This document shows, in pieces, positions 6,456-15,872 of a stretch of DNA of 34,397 nt. A model generated the notes under the pieces. It saw nothing but the letters and a program-made list of their open reading frames with translations, made no database searches and had not been told where the DNA came from. Location of the stretch: the NCBI GenBank assembly GCA_035468175.1, contig DATITC010000052.1:1-34397 (forward strand), written 5' to 3'. A program made the translations under genes and the position numbers. Every line of letters starts with the position of its first letter. The first letter of the stretch is position 1. This stretch comes from JAVEDQ01 sp035468175. GTDB lineage: Bacteria > Actinomycetota > Actinomycetes > Frankiales > Frankiaceae.

Positions 6456-7175
6456 TCAGGTGATCAGCTCGTGGAGCACGAGGTAGATCAGGAAGCCGAG
6501 GAAGAACCCCACGCTGCCCACCGCGGTCTCACCGCTGGCGTGTGCCTCGACCAGCAGCTCCTCGGTGGCCAGGTACATGAAGGCGACCGCGCCGAAGGCC
6601 AGCACGCCGGCGAGCACGGCAGCGGACACCCCGGTGAGCAGCAGCGCACCCAAAACGGCGCCGAGCACGGTGAGCAGTGCCAGCATGGCCGGCGCCGCAG
6701 CGACCCCGACGCGGGACACGGTTCCGGTCAACGTCGCCGACAGCGAAAGTCCGACGAACAGGTACTCGACAGCGAGCGCCACCGTCAGCAACGCTCCGAC
6801 GTCGCTGCCGGCGGCGAACCCGGCGCCGAGGATCACGCCGTCGATGAAGAAGTCGACTCCCGTCGCGGCCAGCATTCCGACCGGCAGCCCGGCTTGGCCC
6901 CGGGCCTCCCGCCGCTGCTCGGCGCGCTCGCCGGCGGCGCGGAAGCTGAACATGACCGCGATGCCGGCGGCGAAGCCGGTGATCGCGACGCTCGGGTTCT
7001 GGTGCAGCACGTCGGGGAGCAACTCGATGGCCGCAGCGGCGAACACGACACCGGCCGCGAAATGCTGCAGCCCGCTGGTCACCCGCTCTCCCGGGGCGCG
7101 CACCGCGGCCGCTGCGCCGGACGCGGCTGCGGCGGCCAGCGGCACCAGCGTGAACAGCAGCACCCGGCCGACCAC
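6456..7175 (-). CDS. ZIP-family metal transporter
   Basis: A 239-residue membrane protein with about eight hydrophobic segments. The ZIP signature segments are seen as GLQHFAAGVVFAAAAIELLPDVL (segment with His and Glu-Leu-Leu-Pro-Asp) and FIDGVILGAGFAAGSDVGALLTVALAVEYLFVGLSLSAT, where the usual His residues of the HNxPEG-type site are replaced by Asp and Glu (FIDG, VEYL). ZIP proteins bring Zn, Fe or related metals into the cytoplasm; some work in export. The preferred GTG at 7175 has AAAGGAG 6 nt upstream. Longer frames to 7349 run through the divergent arsR start and are unlikely. It is divergent from arsR with 164 nt between starts, so ArsR probably controls it too. Confidence 0.82.
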   Translation of the reverse strand: MVGRVLLFTLVPLAAAAASGAAAAVRAPGERVTSGLQHFAAGVVFAAAAIELLPDVLHQNPSVAITGFAAGIAVMFSFRAAGERAEQRREARGQAGLPVGMLAATGVDFFIDGVILGAGFAAGSDVGALLTVALAVEYLFVGLSLSATLTGTVSRVGVAAAPAMLALLTVLGAVLGALLLTGVSAAVLAGVLAFGAVAFMYLATEELLVEAHASGETAVGSVGFFLGFLIYLVLHELIT

Positions 7176-7333
7176 GACGCACTCCTTTGTTGCGGGTCGC
7201 CGCAGTCGTCCGCAGCGCTGGGATGGTGCTGCGGTTGTCGGCGCAGCAGGTCCGTCGATGGTGGCACGATCACCTGGTCGGATCCGAGCGACGCCGCTGC
7301 AGACGACATGCGCTGGCCGCAACTGGGTAGCCC

Positions 7334-7349
7334 TTGCGTATGCACGCAA
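7334..7349. promoter_or_regulatory. Palindrome over the arsR start, likely ArsR operator
   Basis: TTGCGT (7334-7339) and ACGCAA (7344-7349) form a perfect inverted repeat around ATGC, covering the arsR ATG at 7340. A TAGCCC -10-like hexamer lies at 7328-7333, 6 nt from the ATG, so the transcript may be leaderless and the operator would sit on its start point. ArsR/SmtB proteins typically repress their own promoter this way. Seen: symmetry and position. Inferred: which protein binds. Confidence 0.5.
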
Positions 7350-7725
7350 ATATCGACGACTTCACGATGCCGTCACCGGACACGGTCGAGGCGGTCGCGA
7401 ACCGGCTGCGGCTGCTGTCCGATCCGACGCGGCTGGCGATCGTGTGTGCCCTCGCGCAGGGCGAGTCGAACCCGAGCTGCCTGGCTGAGCTCGCCGGAGT
7501 CGGTGTGCCGGCCGTGAGCCAGCACCTGGCGAAGCTGCGGCTGGCGGGGCTGTGCCGACCCCGGCGGGACGGTCAACGCGTCTGGTACGAGCTGGTCGAC
7601 GCGGGAGTGCGAGACCTGGTGCGCCAACTGCTCGACCCTGTGAGCGGCGGCTCCGCCCCGGCTCCCGCCCCGGCATCCGGAGAGGCCGCTGCAGCGCTTC
7701 CGGCGAACCCGCAGCAGGTGTCGCC

Positions 7726-7729
<4 letters not shown>
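7340..7729 (+). CDS. ArsR/SmtB-family metal-responsive repressor
   Basis: A 129-residue winged-helix protein. The core is NRLRLLSDPTRLAIVCAL (helix 2-3), CLAELAGVGVPAVSQHLAKLRLAGL (recognition helix with SQHLxKLRxAGL) and RRDGQRVWYELVD (wing). It should repress its own operon and release DNA when it binds metal. The usual alpha-5 metal site (D-x-H-x10-H) is absent, as there is no His in the last helix. A single Cys in the alpha-3 region (NPSCLAELA) and the N-terminal His and Asp are the only obvious candidate ligands, so the metal cannot be inferred by analogy. The C-terminus is an Ala/Pro tail. Its stop overlaps the ATPase start (GTGA), making the P1B-4 ATPase its main target; the divergent ZIP-CDF pair is a likely second one. 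Confidence 0.88.
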
Positions 7730-9833
<2,104 letters not shown>

Positions 9834-9837
<4 letters not shown>

Positions 9838-10214
9838 GGCGCACGAGCTCTCCCCCGCCCGGCACCGTCGTGCTGCTGTGCCGCGGCTGCTGCTGCGGGA
9901 CCCCCGCCAAGCACCCCCGGACCGACCACGAGGCGCAAGCCGCAGCCCTCGAAGAAGCCGCTGTTGCGCACCCCGACGTCGAGCTGCGCCTCGTCGACTG
10001 CCTGGATGAGTGCGACCGCAGCAACGTCGCCGTCATCCGCCGCCCGTCCGAGCCGCCGAAGAACCGGGACACCTGGTTGGGCAGCATGCTGACCGAACGA
10101 GCGACGGAGGCACTCGCCGACTGGCTGCGCCGCGGCGGCACCGACCCGTTGCCCGCCCCGCTGGCTGGACTGCGGTTCAGACGCCGGCCCCCGAGCCGCA
10201 CCAAGCGAGGCTGA
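9834..10214 (+). CDS. Thioredoxin-like [2Fe-2S] ferredoxin-family protein
   Basis: A 126-residue protein with CRGCCCG near residues 16-22 and DCLDECDRSNVAVI near 55-68. This four-Cys arrangement, two near the first strand and two later, is that of thioredoxin-like [2Fe-2S] ferredoxins or small metal-binding proteins. The extra Cys in CRGCCCG is unusual. A long basic Arg/Pro tail follows. The GTG overlaps the ATPase stop by 4 nt. In Mycobacterium tuberculosis the P1B-4 ATPase gene ctpD lies beside thioredoxin genes, so a redox partner beside this transporter type has precedent. It may sense or protect Fe-S clusters when the metal is in excess; this is inference. Confidence 0.72.
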
Positions 10215-10305
10215 TCGGCGCAGCGGGAGTCCGACGTCATCCAGATCAGATGATGCCCGCACCGGGCTGACGGGGCGAGGCTGGGGCACCGAGGAGGTGC
10301 CCACC

Positions 10306-11019
10306 ATGGCTCACGAGCTCCGGTTCGAGATCGGTGCTGCCGTCACGTGCACGGACAGCCCCTGCGGACAGCTGACCCGCGTCGTGTTCGACCCGCGGAA
10401 CCGCATCGCCACGCATCTGATCGTGGAACCGCGACACCGAACCGGCTTGGGGCGGCTGGTCCCGCTGGACCTCGTCACCGGCACGACGCCGCAGATCGGG
10501 TTGACGTGCCCGCTGGCGTCGTTCGAGCGGCTCGCGTTGGGCGAGCAGGTCCGGCTCCCCGGCTCGCGCTTCGACGCCGACCTCGCGGGCGAGGACCTGA
10601 TGACAGTGCCGTTCTACGGGCTCGATCCGGGCAGCAACAGCTTCGTCAGCGACTTCGGCGGCAATGCCGACCAACCCAGCGTGGAGGACGCGCTGCCACC
10701 GGGGGACGTGGACGTCGCGGCGCACGAGCGGGTCCATGCCACCGACGGACCGGTGGGGCACATCCGCGGGCTGATCGTGCGTGCCGACGATCACCGACTG
10801 ACGCACGTGCTGCTACGCGAAGGACACCTCTGGGAACGGCGGGAGGTCGCGATCCCGATGACCGCGGTGGTCAGCGTCGACGCGGGCATCCAGCTGAACC
10901 TCACCAGAGCCGAGGTCGGGGACCTTCCCCCGCTGGAACCCGGCTCGGTGCCGGAGCCCCGTCCGGACGGCGACGCACCTGCCCGGAGCGGCCCGACCGG
11001 GAACGGGCCGCGCGAATAG
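10306..11019 (+). CDS. PRC-barrel-like protein of unknown role
   Basis: A 237-residue soluble protein with two similar halves. Each half has a short beta segment, a conserved Gly, and an ITHLIVEPRH- or LTHVLLREGHLW-like strand followed by R/VxVPLDLV- or REVAIPMTAV-like strand. This is the PRC-barrel pattern (x-G-x-hydrophobic, then I-x-V-P). The first half covers about residues 5-60, the second about 140-200. The C-terminus is Pro/Gly-rich. ATG at 10306 has GAGGAGG 8 nt upstream; the GTG at 10297 overlaps that site and is rejected. It is separated from the metal operon by 91 nt and followed by the LOR-domain gene after 66 nt. Function not known; such proteins are common in actinobacterial stress regions. 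Confidence 0.6.
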   Translation: MAHELRFEIGAAVTCTDSPCGQLTRVVFDPRNRIATHLIVEPRHRTGLGRLVPLDLVTGTTPQIGLTCPLASFERLALGEQVRLPGSRFDADLAGEDLMTVPFYGLDPGSNSFVSDFGGNADQPSVEDALPPGDVDVAAHERVHATDGPVGHIRGLIVRADDHRLTHVLLREGHLWERREVAIPMTAVVSVDAGIQLNLTRAEVGDLPPLEPGSVPEPRPDGDAPARSGPTGNGPRE

Positions 11020-11085
11020 GAATCGGTGAGGTCACGCGCCCGCCGGGCGCGTCCAGCTTGGCCACCACGTGAGGACGAGTGAGCG

Positions 11086-11625
11086 ATGTTTCGAGAGAAG
11101 CGACAGGAACGGCAGGACGAGCGGCGCGGCACGGGAGCGACCCACTACCAGATGCGCCAGAAGCTGGTCTCGATCGGCGACGACTACTGGATCGAGGACG
11201 ATCAGGGCGAGCGGGCGTTCAAGGTGGACGGCAAGGCACTCCGGCTCCGCAAGACGCTCGTGTTCGAGGACGCGTCCGGCACGGAACTGCTGAAGATCCA
11301 GGAGCGCAAGCTCCGGATCCGCGACACGATGGAGATCGAGGACCCCGACGGCCACACCGTCGCCACGGTCCAGAAGGCCCTGGTCAGTCCGCTGCGGGAA
11401 CGCTGGGCGGTCAATGTGGCGGATGGACCGGATCTCGAGGTCAAGGGGAACATCGTCGACCACGAATACGAGATCGAGGGCGACGGGCACAAGGCGGGCG
11501 CAGTGTCGAAGAAGTGGTTCCGCGTCGCTGACACCTACGGGGTCGAGGTGAGCCCCGGGCAGGATCCGGTGCTGATCCTGGCCGTCGCGGCCGTGCTGGA
11601 CACGATGGCGCACGAGCCGCGGTGA
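11086..11625 (+). CDS. LOR (LURP-one-related) family protein
   Basis: A 179-residue protein with the Tubby-like LOR pattern. YQMRQKLVSIGDDYWIEDDQG opens the barrel, FKVDGKALRLRKTLVFEDASG and LLKIQERKLRIRDTMEIEDPDG are the repeated hairpins with the K/R-L-R-I/L-R motif, and DHEYEIEG plus the hydrophobic final helix VLILAVAAVLDTM complete it. It is predicted cytoplasmic and may bind phospholipid by analogy with the Tubby-like fold; no enzymatic residues are evident. ATG at 11086 has a weak GAGGA upstream. Bacterial LOR proteins have no firmly assigned function. Its neighbour is the PRC-barrel-like gene. It converges on the small membrane protein gene. Confidence 0.85.
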   Translation: MFREKRQERQDERRGTGATHYQMRQKLVSIGDDYWIEDDQGERAFKVDGKALRLRKTLVFEDASGTELLKIQERKLRIRDTMEIEDPDGHTVATVQKALVSPLRERWAVNVADGPDLEVKGNIVDHEYEIEGDGHKAGAVSKKWFRVADTYGVEVSPGQDPVLILAVAAVLDTMAHEPR

Positions 11626-11643
11626 CTCCACCCGAGCGGTGAC

Positions 11644-11672
11644 GTCCGCGGCCGCACGCGGCAGTGGCGGAC
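11644..11672. terminator. Hairpin between convergent genes
   Basis: GTCCGC (11644-11649) pairs with GCGGAC (11667-11672), and inside it GCCGC...GCGGC forms a second stem. It lies in the 55-nt gap between two gene ends, so it could stop transcription from both sides. There is no U-tract. Confidence 0.35.
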
Positions 11673-11680
11673 CAGCTGGT

Positions 11681-11899
11681 TCAGCCTTTCCCGGCCTGGC
11701 GCGCTGCTCGCCGCAGGCTGACGAACGTGATCGCCACGACGGCGACCGGTAGGAGCCACCAGGCCGGGAGGCCGGCGCTCCGTAGACTCCAGGTGGCGAG
11801 CAGGGCTCCTGCCACGGTCGCGGCGACGGTCCAATCGTCGCCGACAATGAAGTCGACCCAGAATCCGGCGATGACTTTCAGCCATCGGAGCATGGTCAC
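11681..11899 (-). CDS. Small two-segment membrane protein
   Basis: A 72-residue protein starting at GTG 11899, which overlaps the stop of the COG4280-like gene (GTGA). An ATG two codons later (11893) is also possible. It has an N-terminal basic-hydrophobic stretch (MLRWLKVIAGFWVDFIVGDDW), then membrane segments at about residues 23-42 and 46-64, and a basic end (SLRRAARQAGKG). No family is recognised with certainty. As the fourth overlapping gene after the response regulator, kinase and COG4280-like protein, it is likely a partner of the latter. A longer frame running through the COG4280 gene to 12712 is a shadow apart from this tail. Confidence 0.65.
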   Translation of the reverse strand: MTMLRWLKVIAGFWVDFIVGDDWTVAATVAGALLATWSLRSAGLPAWWLLPVAVVAITFVSLRRAARQAGKG

Positions 11900-12648
11900 G
11901 GTGAGACGCCGCCCACGGGGGTGTACGTGACCGCTCGGGCGGTTCGGGGGCTTTGCCAGCGGCGGACCTGGCGCAGGAGCAGCAGGGCGACGGTGACGTA
12001 GCCGGTCCCCAGCCCTAGCAGCGCCAGCTCGCCGCCGGGCCAGGTCACGGACAGTCCCTGACCGGACCAGAACGTCCCGAACGTGGTGAGCATCGCGCCG
12101 ACGAACAGTTGCAGCGCACGCCGGGGGATGCGAGCCACGAGCCGGAAGGTTGCCGCGCCCAGGACGCCGAGGGCCAGCACCGCCGCCGTGGCCCCGACCA
12201 CCGCCGTGCCGATCGCGTTCGCTGCTGCTCCGAACGCGACCACGATGACGGCGACCTCGAGGCCTTCGAGTGAGACGCCCTTGAAGGACAGGACGAACCC
12301 GGCCCAGTCGAACTCGCCCGGCGCGAGGTTGGCCTCGTCCACGTCCTCCTCGCCCTGCCCCACGGCCCAGCCATCGCGAGCCACCCGCAAGACCCCTTTG
12401 CGCAGCCACTGCAGTCCGAACACGAGCAGCAGCGCCCCGACGACGAGCCGCACCGGCTGCAGCGGCACGTTCTTCAGCGCGGTACCCAGCACCGCGACGA
12501 GCCCCGTCAGTACCAGCAGACCCCCAGCGGCGCCGGACAGCGAGGCACGCCAGGACCGAGCGACCCCGACGGCGACCACGATGGCGACCATCTCGATGAC
12601 CTCGATGGCTGCCGCGAAGAAGGTGCTGACCAGCACCGTCCCGTTCAT
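11896..12648 (-). CDS. COG4280-like integral membrane protein
   Basis: A 250-residue protein with about seven membrane segments. It has two acidic membrane motifs in similar context: FFAAAIEVIEMVAIVVAVG near residue 10-28 and SLEGLEVAVIVVAFG near 125-140. Such a duplicated E-x-x-E/E-x-x-x-hydrophobic arrangement recalls LysE- or GDT1/UPF0016-type ion transporters, but the E-x-G-D-[KR]-[TS] signature of GDT1 is absent. I recall this family as COG4280, uncharacterised. The ATG at 12648 overlaps the kinase stop by 4 nt and GGAGGGGG lies upstream, so it is strongly coupled to the two-component system. A transporter serving as output or accessory sensor of the kinase is inferred. Confidence 0.7.
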   Translation of the reverse strand: MNGTVLVSTFFAAAIEVIEMVAIVVAVGVARSWRASLSGAAGGLLVLTGLVAVLGTALKNVPLQPVRLVVGALLLVFGLQWLRKGVLRVARDGWAVGQGEEDVDEANLAPGEFDWAGFVLSFKGVSLEGLEVAVIVVAFGAAANAIGTAVVGATAAVLALGVLGAATFRLVARIPRRALQLFVGAMLTTFGTFWSGQGLSVTWPGGELALLGLGTGYVTVALLLLRQVRRWQSPRTARAVTYTPVGGVSP

Positions 12649-14132
12649 GCTCGGTCCCCCTCCGGTCGCGGAGCGTCGGCTGGTGCGGGCAGCAGAAGGC
12701 TGGCCGTGGCACCGGTCACGGGGTGGGTGCAGGGCTGGTCGTCCAGCTGGCTGTTCGGTGTCGGCTGCCGGTGATGGTGGCCGGTCGAGCAGAGTCGGAG
12801 CTGCCCGCCGTGGGCGACGGCGATGGCGTCGACGAGCGACAGCCCGAGACCGTTCCCCTCGCCGGCTCGGGACAGTTCGGCTTGTCGGAAGCGTTCGGCG
12901 GCGTGCGGCAGGAACTCCACGGGCATCCCCGGTCCCTCGTCGTGGACGGTCAGAACAACCTCACCGAGCCGGGTGTCCGAAAACGGCGCCGCCGTCAATG
13001 TGATCGTGCCGGCGCCGTGTCTCACCGCGTTGTCCGCCAGGTTGCCCAGCGCGCGGCGGATAAGCACCGGGTCGGCGTCGACGGTGACACCGGTAGCCGC
13101 GCTGACCCAGACCTCCCTGGCCGGGCCGCTGGTCAGACTGGCTCGAGCCCGCGCTGCAGCGCCGTCGAGCAGATCCGCGGCGCTCAGTTGCTGCCGTTGC
13201 GGAACGCTGGTGGTCTGGGTGCCCAGGAGGAGGAGGTCGTCAGCAAGTTCGACGAGGCGATCCGTGTCGTCGGCGAGACGGAGCAGGACCGTTTCGTACT
13301 CCTCGGCTGAGCGGGGCCGGCGCAGCGCAAGGTCGATCTCGGCGGCGAGCACGGTCAGCGGGGTCCGCAGTTCGTGGCTCGCGTCGTCGATGAACTGTTG
13401 TTGTTGGGAGGCGGCCTGCTCCTGTGCGGCGAGCATGGTGTTGAGCGTGTGGCCGAGGCGGCTGACTTCGTCATCGACGGAGTCGGGAACGTCGAGCCGG
13501 ACGCCGGTGGCGCCGGCGGCAATCTGTTCGGCGCGGCTGCGGTAGCGCTCGACCGGGAGCAGCGCGGCGCGGGCCAGCCGGTAGCCCACGACGCTGGCGA
13601 TCGCCAGTGCGCCGAGGTTCGCCAGCGTCAGCTGACCGAGTAGTTCGCGCAGGGCTTCGTCGCGCTGATCGAGCCGTACCGCGGCGACCGCGACGGCGGC
13701 CGGGCCGCTGCCCCTCACTGGTAGGGCTTGGATGCGCAGATGGCGGCCTCGTCGGGAGAACAGGTACCCCCGCGCCGTGGACACCGGCCGACTGGTGGCC
13801 GCGCCGACTTCTGCCGGGGTGAGCAGTGCAGGCCGCCCCTGGAACCCTGAGCCAGTGGCGAGGACTCGTCCGGACCTGTCCAGCAGTTGGGCGTCGCGGC
13901 CCTGGGCGCCGAGCGACGCCAGGGCGCTGGTCGCATCCGGGGTCAGGATGGCGGCGCGCTGCAGGTCGGTGACTTCGCTGCCGAGGTCGTCGGCGAGGCG
14001 GCTGTCGAGGGCGTACTGAACGCGCCAGTAGACGAACGCTCCGGCGGCGATGAGCACGACGAGCATCGCCGCCGCGAACCCGAGGATCAGCCGGATGCGC
14101 AGGGGAAGTCGACGGAGCGGATGCACAGTCAT
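12645..14132 (-). CDS. Membrane sensor histidine kinase
   Basis: A 495-residue kinase. Membrane segments lie at about residues 14-35 and 168-188 with an extracellular domain of about 130 residues between. HAMP follows (about 190-240), then the H-box FIDDASHELRTPL with His253, the N-box NLADNAVRHG, and G-boxes GPGMP and GNGLGLSLV. It should phosphorylate the response regulator encoded just upstream in response to an envelope signal. Odd point: between the last G-box and the closing strand (TGATASLLLP) is a His/Cys-containing insert, CSTGHHHRQPTPNSQ and DDQPCTHP, which could bind metal. The start at 14132 overlaps the regulator stop (ATGA), so it is translated with it. Confidence 0.92.
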   Translation of the reverse strand: MTVHPLRRLPLRIRLILGFAAAMLVVLIAAGAFVYWRVQYALDSRLADDLGSEVTDLQRAAILTPDATSALASLGAQGRDAQLLDRSGRVLATGSGFQGRPALLTPAEVGAATSRPVSTARGYLFSRRGRHLRIQALPVRGSGPAAVAVAAVRLDQRDEALRELLGQLTLANLGALAIASVVGYRLARAALLPVERYRSRAEQIAAGATGVRLDVPDSVDDEVSRLGHTLNTMLAAQEQAASQQQQFIDDASHELRTPLTVLAAEIDLALRRPRSAEEYETVLLRLADDTDRLVELADDLLLLGTQTTSVPQRQQLSAADLLDGAAARARASLTSGPAREVWVSAATGVTVDADPVLIRRALGNLADNAVRHGAGTITLTAAPFSDTRLGEVVLTVHDEGPGMPVEFLPHAAERFRQAELSRAGEGNGLGLSLVDAIAVAHGGQLRLCSTGHHHRQPTPNSQLDDQPCTHPVTGATASLLLPAPADAPRPEGDRA

Positions 14133-14800
14133 GAGGAGTCGCTGGTGAGTCGGTACCCAGCGCCTCGCATGGTCTCGATGCTGGTGCGGCCGAACGGCTT
14201 GTCGATCTTGGCGCGAAGGTTGGCGATGTAGACGTCGATGATGTTGCTGCGCAGGTCGGTCTCGCCGTCCCAGACGGCCTCGAGGATGTCGAAGCGGGTG
14301 ACGACCTTGCCGACCCGGACGGCGAGCAGAGTGAGGATGTCGAACTCGCGGGCGGTCAGCTCGACAGGGGTGCTGCCACGGCTCACCGACCGCCGCTGCT
14401 GGTCGATGGTCAGGTCGCCGAGGGTGAGCACCGGGTCGGGTTCGGCTCGACGGGCGATGACGCGCAGCCGCGCGAGCAGCTCGTCAAAGGCGAAAGGCTT
14501 GGTCAGGTAGTCGTCGGCGCCCGAGTCCAGTCCGGCCACCCGGTCCGAGACGGCATGCTTGGCGGTGAGCATCAGAACCGGAGTCCGCACTCCCCGCTTG
14601 CGCAGTGCACTGCACACCGAGGGTCCGTCGGCGCCGGGCAGCATCCAATCCAGCACGACGACGTCGAAGGTCTCGGTGCCGGCGGCGAGCAGGCCGTCCG
14701 GGCCGGTATAGCGGACCTCGACCTGGTGCCCGGCCTCGGTGAGTCCTCGCTCGATGACTTCGGCCAGCCGTCGTTCGTCCTCGACGACCAGCACCTTCAT
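14129..14800 (-). CDS. OmpR-family response regulator
   Basis: A 223-residue regulator. Receiver domain residues 1-115: MKVLVVEDERR, phosphoacceptor Asp51 in VLDWMLPGADG, and TKPFAF with the conserved Lys. The winged-helix output domain covers about 125-220 (ELTAREFDILTLLAVR, NIIDVYIANLRAKID, IETMRGAGYRL). It is divergent from the ABC transporter genes with 100 nt between starts, and three 11-bp-spaced direct repeats lie there. It probably controls both directions. There is no Shine-Dalgarno sequence before the ATG at 14800. A longer frame to 14938 covers the divergent promoter and is rejected. Confidence 0.94.
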   Translation of the reverse strand: MKVLVVEDERRLAEVIERGLTEAGHQVEVRYTGPDGLLAAGTETFDVVVLDWMLPGADGPSVCSALRKRGVRTPVLMLTAKHAVSDRVAGLDSGADDYLTKPFAFDELLARLRVIARRAEPDPVLTLGDLTIDQQRRSVSRGSTPVELTAREFDILTLLAVRVGKVVTRFDILEAVWDGETDLRSNIIDVYIANLRAKIDKPFGRTSIETMRGAGYRLTSDSS

Positions 14801-14860
14801 AACGTTCAGTCTGCCCGGCCCGCATCCGCGAGGGGCGCCCGGTGCGGCACCCGGACGGTC

Positions 14861-14893
14861 CTTAATCCCGGCTTCATGTGTCCTTCGTATGGT
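14861..14893 (+). promoter_or_regulatory. Triple direct repeat and -10 box, response-regulator promoter
   Basis: CTTAAT (14861-14866), CTTCAT (14872-14877) and CTTCGT (14883-14888) are spaced exactly 11 bp apart with 5-nt gaps. One-turn spaced direct repeats of CTTAAT type are the known binding pattern of OmpR/PmrA-type regulators. TATGGT (14888-14893) follows as a -10 box, 7 nt before the ATG of the ABC ATPase gene at 14901, which suits a leaderless mRNA. The first two repeats take the place of a -35 box, which fits activation by the adjacent regulator. Confidence 0.65.
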
Positions 14894-14900
14894 TCGCTGC

Positions 14901-15872
14901 ATGAGCGAGGTGCTGGCGGTAGATGCCGCCGACGTCACGAAGCGCTACGGTTCGCTGACCGCCGTCGACGGCATCAGCATGCAGGTCGCGCAAGGTGAGA
15001 TCTACGGCGTGCTCGGACCGAACGGGGCCGGCAAGACCACGTTCCTACGGATGCTGTTCGGTCTGATCCGGCCCGACGCCGGCACCTTGCGGATCCTCGG
15101 CCGTAGCTGGCCGACCGATGGGACCCGGACGCTGGACGGGGTGGCCGGCTTCATCGAAAGCCCCAAGTTCTATCCCTATCTGACCGGTCGGAAGAACCTG
15201 CAGCTACTCGCCGGCCTCGACGGTGGTTCCGCTGCCGGCCGGATCGACGAGGTGTTGGATCTGGTTGACCTGGCCGGTCGGGACCGGGACAAGGTCGGCG
15301 GTTACTCCTTCGGGATGCGCCAGCGGCTCGGTGTCGCGGCATCGCTGCTCCGCGACCCGCGGCTGCTGGTGCTAGACGAGCCGGCCAACGGTCTGGACCC
15401 CGCCGGCATCCGGGACATGCGCACTCTGGTTAAGCGGCTGGCCGCCAGCGGCCTGACGGTTCTGCTCAGCAGTCACGATATGGGCGAAGTCGAGGAGATC
15501 TGCGACAACGTCACGATCATGCGGACCGGCTCGGTGGTCTACCACGGTTCGATCGCCGAGCTCCGTCGGCAGGCGCCGGACCCGGCGCACCGGCTCCGCA
15601 CCAGCGACAACGCGGCGGCAATGACTGTTGCGGCCGGCAGACCCGGACTGCACGTTTTCGGCACCGCCGACGACGACGAGTCGCTTGCCGTGCGCGGTGC
15701 GATGCCGGCGGTCGACGCCTACATCACCGCTCTGGTGACCGCCGGCATCTCGCTGCGCGGCTTCTCGCTGCACGAGGCGCCGCTGGAATCGCTGTTCTTC
15801 CTGCTCACCGAGTCCTCACCGGAGACCGTGCCGGACGGCCTCGACACCGACGTTCCTGGAGCCAGCCGATGA
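14901..15872 (+). CDS. ABC transporter ATP-binding protein
   Basis: A 323-residue ATPase. Walker A GPNGAGKT (39-46), signature YSFGMRQRL (135-143), Walker B LLVLDEP (155-161), D-loop and SSHD H-loop are intact. A C-terminal domain of about 100 residues follows (AYITALVTAGISLRGFSLHEAPLESLFF), as in ATPases of drug or lantibiotic export pairs. It powers the permease encoded next (ATGA overlap at 15869-15872). The ATG at 14901 is chosen over an in-frame upstream extension because homology begins at VLAVDAADVTKRYG and a -10 box lies 7 nt before it. Together with the divergent two-component genes it resembles antimicrobial-peptide sensing and export modules; the substrate is unknown. Confidence 0.93.
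   Translation: MSEVLAVDAADVTKRYGSLTAVDGISMQVAQGEIYGVLGPNGAGKTTFLRMLFGLIRPDAGTLRILGRSWPTDGTRTLDGVAGFIESPKFYPYLTGRKNLQLLAGLDGGSAAGRIDEVLDLVDLAGRDRDKVGGYSFGMRQRLGVAASLLRDPRLLVLDEPANGLDPAGIRDMRTLVKRLAASGLTVLLSSHDMGEVEEICDNVTIMRTGSVVYHGSIAELRRQAPDPAHRLRTSDNAAAMTVAAGRPGLHVFGTADDDESLAVRGAMPAVDAYITALVTAGISLRGFSLHEAPLESLFFLLTESSPETVPDGLDTDVPGASR

Noticed and set aside
6390..7517. 375-residue plus-strand frame rich in Glu, Gln, Gly and His
   Set aside because: It is antisense to the ZIP gene and crosses the arsR gene in another frame; the composition is that of a shadow frame.
11900..12712. N-terminal extension of the 72-residue membrane protein frame
   Set aside because: This part is antiparallel in codon pattern to the COG4280-like gene on the same strand in another frame. 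Only the part after 11899 has hydrophobic segments and a GTGA overlap.
12720..14231. Several plus-strand frames opposite the kinase and regulator
   Set aside because: They lack motifs and are explained by the codon bias of the kinase and regulator genes.
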